A DNA stretch of 12,422 nucleotides, taken from the NCBI GenBank assembly GCA_946478895.1, contig CAMLDY010000073.1:1-12422 (forward strand), written 5' to 3'. Positions 7,784 to 12,422 of the stretch are shown here, piece by piece. The notes beneath the pieces are model-generated. The model was given only the letters and a program-made list of their open reading frames with translations, had not been told where the DNA came from and searched no databases. The number at the start of each line of letters is the position of its first letter. Position 1 is the stretch's first letter. Position numbers and translations under genes: made by a program. The stretch comes from an uncultured Gemmatimonadota bacterium (GTDB taxonomy: Bacteria; Gemmatimonadota; Gemmatimonadetes; Gemmatimonadales; Gemmatimonadaceae).

Positions 7784-10700
7784 TTAGAAGCTCAGACGCA
7801 GAGTGCCGATGAACGAACGGAGCTGCGGCGTGACATCCTGTTCCCACTGCCCGAAGCCGCGCGTGCCACCCTGGAACGACGCCTCCGGTTCCAGCCCCTT
7901 GTAGTTGGTCCAGGTATGGAGATTCCGCCCCGCAAGGCTTACTGAAGCTCGGGCCGCGCCCAGCCTGCTCGCGAACGAGCTGGGAAGATTGTAGCTCACC
8001 GAGATCTCGCGGAGCTTGGTGTAGCTTGCATCGTTGATGAGATCACTGACGTAGGCGCTGCTGCTTACGGCCCCAACGATCGCTGGTGAAAATTCCTTCG
8101 GGTAATAATTCTCCCTGCACTCGATGAAGAGATGGCAACGAACGCGCCGGTTGCCGTCGAGCTTTTTGTAACCGCCCTTGAAGTCGATGAGGGTGTAGAT
8201 GCTGAAGTTCGACCAGAACGTCAGTGTCGAAGTAAACGCGCCTTCCGACGTCGGCGTGGTGTTGCCGAGAAATACCAGCGGTGCGCCGGAACAAGGAACG
8301 GGTGCGCCGCCAGCCGGCCCCGGATCGCAGAAAACCGCCGTCGCGGCGCCCGTGGTCGGATCGATCGTCGCATCAACGACCTTCTTGCCCCACCACGCGC
8401 CGACCGGATACCCGACCGTGTGCCTGATGTTCGCCGAAGGGCTGATGAAGGTCGCGCCGCCGAGGTTATCGACGTTCGTGTGGTTGGTGCTGGTGCTGAA
8501 GGTGAGATCCCAGCTCGTGCGCGGGCTCGCGATGGGTGTGGCTCGCAGCATGATCTCGTTTCCGTGCTTCGAGATCTTTCCCGCGTTCACCAACTGCGTC
8601 CCCGGATAACCGCTGGACGGAGCAACCGGCTGTTCGAGGATCGCATTCTTGGTCCCACCCGTGAAATGGGTGAACTCGATTCCGGCTCGATCGTTCAGAA
8701 AGCCGGCGTCAAAGCCCAGCTCCGTCTCGTAACCGCGCTCCGGTCCGAGGTCGGGGTTACCGCGTGAGGCCGGGGTGACCGCCGCGGAGCCGTTGGGGCC
8801 GGTAGCGGACGTGAAGTACGGAACCGCCGAGTACGGCAGCGGTGCCTGACCCGTCTGTCCGTAAGCCGAGCGCAGCTTGAGCGTGTTGAGGTAAGGCAGA
8901 CGGAAGAATGGCTCCTCGCTTATCACCCACGAGGCGCTGACCTTCGGATAATAGACTCGCTTGAAGTTCGATCCGAAGGAGCTGTTGTTGTCGGCCCTGA
9001 TGCCGCCGGTGAGAAACATTCTGTCGCGGAATCCGAGCTGCTCCTGGCCATACACGCCGACGGTGTTGTTCTCCACCGACGTCTCCGATCCCGTCCGCGC
9101 CGATGTCGTGGATGAAAGCGCCGTCAGACCGGGCCCCGGGAAATCCTCGCCGTAGGCGCTCACGTATTTCGTGTTGCGCCGGAAGAAGTCGACGCCGTAG
9201 GAGGTCGAAGCAGTCAAAGCACTGAGCGCACTCTTCAGCGTTCCGCCGTAGGTGAGGCTCGAGAACGTATTCTGCCGGGTGAAAACGGACTTGTACCCGG
9301 AATCGGCGTCGAAACCGAAGAAGTAGGAAAAGTTGGGGTCATGGTGCACAGCCGAGAGCTCTTCGTTGTACTCGAGGCCCTGGTCGGTTCCGAGCGTGAG
9401 GTGGTGGCTGAACCACGTCACCGGACTGTGAGTGATGTTGACGCTGCCCGTGAAGCGATTGATGTCCTGGTACATCTGGTACTGCTTATAGTACGCCTCG
9501 GGAAGCGCGCTGTAGAAGCCGTTGTTGGGCAGCGGCGCGCCGGTGTCGTCGTAAAGGTTGGTCGGCGTCGCGTAGTACGTCGTCCACGGAGTGCCACCAT
9601 ATCCGGCTTCAGCGGGAAGATTGATGCGACCCGTGAGGTAGGCGAGGCTGCTTTCGACCTGGATCCGGTCGGTTGGATTCAGCGTGAGGTTGGCCCTGCC
9701 ACCGTAATTCTTCAGCAGGTTCGTCGGCATCACTCCGCCGTCTTTCTTGTAGTTGCCGCTCACACGATATCGGAATGTCGGCGACCCGCCGCCGACGCCG
9801 AGGTCGTAGGACTGCATCGTCCCCGTCTCGAAGATCGGATGACCCGCGTCCGCTTCCCGCTTCGCGATGTTGAGAGCGACGATTTCGCCGGTCACCGGGT
9901 CCGGCCCGTAGTTCGTCCAGATCCGGCTATCCTGGTTGGCGAATTCATTGGTGCCGCCCCGGACGGTGAGATCCCACGCCGGTTTTCCCTGGGCGCCCTT
10001 TTTCGTAATGATCTGGATGACGCCGTTCGCGGCTTCGGTCCCGTAGAGGGTCGCGGCTGCCGCGCCTTTCACGATCTCAATGCTCTCTATGTCATCCGGA
10101 TTGAAGTCGTTCCAGCGCGTCGTCGTGCTGGCTCCGAACGACTGGTTGTTCGGCCCGGTTCCCTGCGCGTTATCGACCCTGACGCCGTCGACGTAAATCA
10201 ACGGCGTATTCGACAGCGCGAGACTCGACACTCCACGAATTCTTACTGTCGCTCCCGAGCCGATCACGCCGGAGTTCTGCAGAATCGTGACACCCGGCGC
10301 GCGGCCGTTGATCAGATTCTGGAAATTGTTGATCGGCGCCTTCGCGGTCACGCTCGACGCGTCGATCTGCGCGATGTCGACGCCCAGAGTGCGCCTGGCA
10401 GTAGTCCCCGGCTGACCGGTCACCACCACCGCATCGAGGTTGATGCTCGCGGGCTCCATGCTCACGCGCGTTTCGGCTCCGACTGACGCCGTCACCGTAG
10501 CGAGCTTGTAGCCAAGCCGGCGAATCTCAAGAGTCGCCGTCGTGCCCGATACGCCGGCGATCCGAAAACGCCCGTTCGCGTCGGTTTGGCTGCCGAGTCG
10601 GGTGCCCTGCACTGTTACCTGCGCGTTCTCCAGCGGAATCTGATTTCGGTCAAGCACAACTCCCGAAATCGTTCCAGCTTGCGCGGCGGCAGCGCTCGGT

Positions 10701-10816
10701 AACGCAAACACGGCCGTCAGCAGAAGAACCAGGCCGATCGCGCCTTTCAGAAATACTTTTGGTTTGCGAGTCGCACTGTTCCGTGCGATGGCGGAGTAAC
10801 ACGAATGTCCATCCAT
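7784..10816 (-). CDS. SusC/RagA-family TonB-dependent outer-membrane transporter (operon 2)
   Basis: This 1010-residue TonB-dependent transporter has a long basic n-region and hydrophobic core (about 21-45, GAIGLVLLLTAVFALPSAAAAQ); a carboxypeptidase-regulatory-like domain (about 48-122, ISGVVLDRNQIPLENAQVTV, RRLGYK); a TonB-box-like LDAVVVTG (127-134); a plug (about 148-275) with VRIRGVSSLALSNTPLIYVDG, DIESIEIVKG (242-251) and YGTEAANGVIQIITKKG; and a barrel ending in RLSF with the usual terminal Phe. A Cys pair (VFCDPGPAGGAPVPCSG) and another near the C-terminus (RCHLFIECRE) probably sit in extracellular loops. The start at 10816 is supported by GAGGAG (10824-10829) with a 7-nt spacer. The in-frame extension to 11032 would run into the upstream lipoprotein gene and lacks signal-peptide character. 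It resembles the operon-1 SusC mainly in the regulatory-like and plug regions. Confidence 0.96.
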   Translation of the reverse strand: MDGHSCYSAIARNSATRKPKVFLKGAIGLVLLLTAVFALPSAAAAQAGTISGVVLDRNQIPLENAQVTVQGTRLGSQTDANGRFRIAGVSGTTATLEIRRLGYKLATVTASVGAETRVSMEPASINLDAVVVTGQPGTTARRTLGVDIAQIDASSVTAKAPINNFQNLINGRAPGVTILQNSGVIGSGATVRIRGVSSLALSNTPLIYVDGVRVDNAQGTGPNNQSFGASTTTRWNDFNPDDIESIEIVKGAAAATLYGTEAANGVIQIITKKGAQGKPAWDLTVRGGTNEFANQDSRIWTNYGPDPVTGEIVALNIAKREADAGHPIFETGTMQSYDLGVGGGSPTFRYRVSGNYKKDGGVMPTNLLKNYGGRANLTLNPTDRIQVESSLAYLTGRINLPAEAGYGGTPWTTYYATPTNLYDDTGAPLPNNGFYSALPEAYYKQYQMYQDINRFTGSVNITHSPVTWFSHHLTLGTDQGLEYNEELSAVHHDPNFSYFFGFDADSGYKSVFTRQNTFSSLTYGGTLKSALSALTASTSYGVDFFRRNTKYVSAYGEDFPGPGLTALSSTTSARTGSETSVENNTVGVYGQEQLGFRDRMFLTGGIRADNNSSFGSNFKRVYYPKVSASWVISEEPFFRLPYLNTLKLRSAYGQTGQAPLPYSAVPYFTSATGPNGSAAVTPASRGNPDLGPERGYETELGFDAGFLNDRAGIEFTHFTGGTKNAILEQPVAPSSGYPGTQLVNAGKISKHGNEIMLRATPIASPRTSWDLTFSTSTNHTNVDNLGGATFISPSANIRHTVGYPVGAWWGKKVVDATIDPTTGAATAVFCDPGPAGGAPVPCSGAPLVFLGNTTPTSEGAFTSTLTFWSNFSIYTLIDFKGGYKKLDGNRRVRCHLFIECRENYYPKEFSPAIVGAVSSSAYVSDLINDASYTKLREISVSYNLPSSFASRLGAARASVSLAGRNLHTWTNYKGLEPEASFQGGTRGFGQWEQDVTPQLRSFIGTLRLSF

Positions 10817-10880
10817 GCTCAAACTCCTCGTCGAGTGAGAGACGCGGCATCGTAGCCGCTGTGTATGGCGGGAGGAAAAA

Positions 10881-10909
10881 AACGTATGACGGGATTTTGC
10901 TGACCGCAA
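10881..10909 (-). promoter_or_regulatory. Candidate promoter of SusC operon 2
   Basis: On the minus strand, TTGCGG (10904-10909), a 17-bp spacer and TACGTT (10881-10886) lie between the terminator of the lipoprotein pair and the SusC start. The gap of about 100 bp must hold a promoter if the terminator works. The hexamers are imperfect. Confidence 0.3.
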
Positions 10910-10941
10910 TAAGAAAAGAGCCCGGACGGATGTCCGGGCTC
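10910..10941 (-). terminator. Intrinsic terminator after the plug-lipoprotein pair
   Basis: A perfect 10-bp stem (gagcccggac 10918-10927 / gtccgggctc 10932-10941) with a 4-nt loop is followed on the minus strand by TTTTCTTA. It starts 21 bp beyond the stop at 10963 and isolates the lipoprotein pair from the downstream SusC operon. Confidence 0.92.
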
Positions 10942-10962
10942 GGCGCACCATCTGCGAGGTTA

Positions 10963-11352
10963 CTACTGGCGGGTTGTAATCGCGATCACGCCAGCCATGT
11001 TGCCGGTGCCGAATTTCGTGGTGGCTTCCCACGAGCGGTACAGGCGAATCGTGGCCACCTGAGACGCGGGAATATTGCGGAGCGTGCTCATGGGCCCGAA
11101 TTCCTGACCATCGACATACACCGTGGGGTACGCCCGTGACGTCGACTTGCCGAGGCCAGTCTCACCGCGATAGCTGAGGAAATTCGCACGGAGTTTCTGG
11201 ATCACCTCGTACGCTGTCGGAGCACGCGATGCTTCGATCTCTTCCTGCGTGATGAGCTGTGATCGGAAGCTCTCGTCGGGGCCAACTCGTGGCGGCGCGC
11301 ACGCCAGCACGCCGGCCGAAAGTGCAGTGATCATGACACGAGCGCTGCGCAT
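10963..11352 (-). CDS. Small lipoprotein with stand-alone TonB-receptor plug-like domain (copy A)
   Basis: The 129-residue protein has a short signal peptide ending VLAC (Cys18, predicted lipidation), then APPRVGP and a short linker. The rest resembles a compact plug domain of TonB-dependent receptors. SQLITQEEIEASRAPTAYEVIQKLR (31-55) matches the opening helix region of plugs; YPTVYVDGQEFG (75-86) matches the MIIDGLP/IYVDG strand of the SusC proteins here; and IPASQVATIRLYRS then FGTGNMAGVIAITTR match the DIESIEIVKG and YGTEAANGVIxI signature. No barrel and no TonB box follow or precede. GGAGG with a 4-nt spacer precedes the ATG. The gene lies 12 bp after its paralogue, in one unit. Role unknown: it could be an adaptor or pseudo-plug at the outer membrane. 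Related proteins are probably annotated simply as plug-domain proteins. Confidence 0.85.
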   Translation of the reverse strand: MRSARVMITALSAGVLACAPPRVGPDESFRSQLITQEEIEASRAPTAYEVIQKLRANFLSYRGETGLGKSTSRAYPTVYVDGQEFGPMSTLRNIPASQVATIRLYRSWEATTKFGTGNMAGVIAITTRQ

Positions 11353-11364
11353 GCTGCCTCCAGC

Positions 11365-11754
11365 CTACTGCCTGGTAGTGATCGCGATCACTCCACCCAG
11401 ATTGCGGGTGCCGTACTTCGCATTCGCTTCTGAAACCCGGTAGAGCCGGATCATCGAGATCTGGGCGGCGGGGATACTGGACAACGTGCTGATCGGCCCA
11501 AACTCCTGGTCGTCGACGTAAACCGTCGGATACGGATTCGACTGGCTCTTGTTGAAGCTCGTCTCGCCGCGATTGGTGAGGAAATTTGCGCGCAGCTTGT
11601 GGATTACCTCGTACGCGTTTGACGCTCTCGATGCAACGATCTCGTCTTCGGTTATCACTTGCGAATTGGAGACCTCGCCGGGACCAAGGCGGGGTGGCGC
11701 GCAGGCAAATGCAACTGCGGGCAGGAGTGCGAGAAGGAAACGCGCGCCAACCAT
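11365..11754 (-). CDS. Small lipoprotein with stand-alone TonB-receptor plug-like domain (copy B)
   Basis: This tandem paralogue of the next gene is also exactly 129 residues. The two align without gaps at about 82 of 129 identical positions (64%, counted by eye). The signal peptide ends AFAC (Cys18, predicted lipidation). The plug-like part has SQVITEDEIVASRASNAYEV, PYPTVYVDDQEFGP, IPAAQISMIRLYRV and KYGTRNLGGVIAITTR. Identity is highest in the APPR segment after the lipid Cys, in AYEVI-KLRANFL, in YPTVYVD-QEFGP and in the last nine residues, which argues for purifying selection. The start at 11754 is set by GGAGG (11759-11763) with a 4-nt spacer; the in-frame ATG at 11793 would add 13 residues that spoil the signal peptide. 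It is the first gene of its unit, and its promoter must lie in the roughly 80 bp up to the terminator at 11838. I see no convincing hexamers there. Confidence 0.85.
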   Translation of the reverse strand: MVGARFLLALLPAVAFACAPPRLGPGEVSNSQVITEDEIVASRASNAYEVIHKLRANFLTNRGETSFNKSQSNPYPTVYVDDQEFGPISTLSSIPAAQISMIRLYRVSEANAKYGTRNLGGVIAITTRQ

Positions 11755-11828
11755 GGTACCTCCCTGATCGCTCTGCAAATAGTTACCAGCCACTGCAGCG
11801 GTCCAGCATAATCTGAGCCCGGTACAGG

Positions 11829-11865
11829 AAAAAGAAACCGGCTCGGAAGAATTCTTCCGAGCCGG
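11829..11865 (-). terminator. Intrinsic terminator after the SusD-family gene at the right edge
   Basis: A perfect 28-bp palindrome (11838-11865, 14-bp arms ccggctcggaagaa / ttcttccgagccgg, EcoRI site at the centre) is followed on the minus strand by TTTCTTTTT (11837-11829). It starts 27 bp after the stop at 11893. Confidence 0.92.
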
Positions 11866-11892
11866 CTCCCAGACACCTCTACCGCCTGCTCC

Positions 11893-12422
11893 TTACGCCG
11901 TGCAGGCAGGATTGGTCGACACGCCGCGCGCATCGAGCTCGGCGCGGGTGATCGGCAGTGCGGCATTGAACGGATCTGTCGGCAGCTCCTTGCGGAGGTA
12001 GGTCGCGTTCAGGCGGCCGTACTCGCGCAGATCGTCTACGCGCGCCCAGCCCTCGAAGAGCAGCGAGTAGCGCTTCTCGTAGAGGACCGCGTCGATCGCG
12101 CTCTGCTTGTCGGCGAACGGCGCCAGCGGAGCGAGACCGTAGTTCGTGCGAACGTCGTTGATGTCGAGCAGAGCGTTGGCGAGCTGACCAGCCTCGATGT
12201 AAGCCTGCGCACGAAGGAGAACGAGCTCTTCGTCGCGAAGGATCGCGAGCGGCAACGCCTGATTTGCGGTACTCGCCACAGCACCGACGTAGGTGATGCT
12301 CGTTCCGATCGTGGTGTTGTTGTAGATCGCACTGAGCGGAGCCCGTGCGACGATCTTCGATGCCCGAGTGTCGCCCGCCTGTACGCTGTCACCAACCAGC
12401 GGGTTCAACCCGATCTTGGCAT
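11893..12422 (-). CDS. SusD/RagB-family outer-membrane lipoprotein, C-terminal part (5' end outside window)
   Basis: About 176 C-terminal residues are visible and the frame is open to the right edge. They carry the conserved end of SusD proteins: LPLAILRDEELVLLRAQAYI (Glu-rich helix followed by RAQA), ALLDINDVRTNYGLAPL, AIDAVLYEKRYSLLFEGWAR, VDDLREYGRL, and a late LPITRAELDARGVSTNPAC tail. This matches the order in the RagB/SusD C-terminal domain, in which an ExRxxLxFEG motif precedes a DLRR-like motif and a closing Pro/Asn segment. By analogy with the other two loci a SusC gene probably lies immediately upstream, beyond 12422. It is clearly different in sequence from both other SusD proteins here, so it is unlikely to be a recent duplicate. 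It is closed by its own strong terminator. Confidence 0.93.
   Translation of the reverse strand, partial: AKIGLNPLVGDSVQAGDTRASKIVARAPLSAIYNNTTIGTSITYVGAVASTANQALPLAILRDEELVLLRAQAYIEAGQLANALLDINDVRTNYGLAPLAPFADKQSAIDAVLYEKRYSLLFEGWARVDDLREYGRLNATYLRKELPTDPFNAALPITRAELDARGVSTNPACTA

Noticed and set aside
9341..10486. 381-codon open frame on the plus strand, antisense to the operon-2 SusC
   Set aside because: It lies wholly opposite a well-supported TonB-dependent transporter and has Arg-rich, low-information composition.
10817..11032. N-terminal extension of the operon-2 SusC to an ATG at 11032
   Set aside because: The extension would cross the terminator at 10910-10941 and overlap the upstream lipoprotein gene. 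The ATG at 10816 has GAGGAG and starts a signal peptide.
10963..11754. The two small lipoproteins as pseudogene remnants of a truncated SusC
   Set aside because: Each has its own ribosome site, signal peptide with lipobox and clean stop. Both copies are the same length and align without gaps, which does not fit decay.
1..12422. CRISPR array, transposase, integrase, tRNA or rRNA
   Set aside because: I looked for regular spaced repeats, mobile-element proteins and RNA gene signatures by eye and saw none.

Overview
The window carries three outer-membrane nutrient-uptake loci of the SusC/SusD (RagA/RagB) type, all on the minus strand, plus the 3' end of one unrelated gene on the plus strand at the left edge. 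The DNA is GC-rich, and the first gene of each complete minus-strand transcription unit has a strong GGAGG-type Shine-Dalgarno site. SusC/SusD pairs are classic for Bacteroidota, but high GC and strong Shine-Dalgarno sites are not. By inference the source is a Gemmatimonadota-like bacterium. No marker gene or rRNA is present to prove this.

Layout, right to left, in the direction of transcription of most genes: (1) 12422-11893, C-terminal part of a SusD-family lipoprotein whose start and probable SusC partner lie beyond the window, ended by a 28-bp palindromic terminator. (2) 11754-10963, two tandem 129-residue lipoproteins, about 64% identical to each other. Each consists of a lipobox, a short linker and what looks like a stand-alone TonB-receptor plug domain with no beta-barrel, ended by a strong hairpin. 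(3) 10816-6423, a SusC-type TonB-dependent transporter and its SusD-type lipoprotein, ended by a hairpin. (4) 6092-600, a second SusC, a SusD of the SusD-like_2 type and a two-repeat DUF4397 lipoprotein, ended by a bidirectional terminator shared with the plus-strand gene. Each unit is closed by its own hairpin, so they look like separate transcription units.

The likely joint role is import of a polymer fragment or peptide across the outer membrane. SusD captures the ligand at the surface, the SusC barrel transports it with TonB energy, and the DUF4397 lipoprotein is a possible accessory. No glycosidase, peptidase, inner-membrane transporter, sigma/anti-sigma pair or hybrid two-component sensor is in the window, so the substrate and regulation cannot be named.

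The most unusual items are the twin barrel-less plug lipoproteins, an ungapped 46-bp-stem hairpin (425-536) directly after the plus-strand stop codon, and the roughly 280-bp leader of the second SusC operon, which holds two promoter-like elements, an inverted repeat and a 21-bp-period direct repeat.
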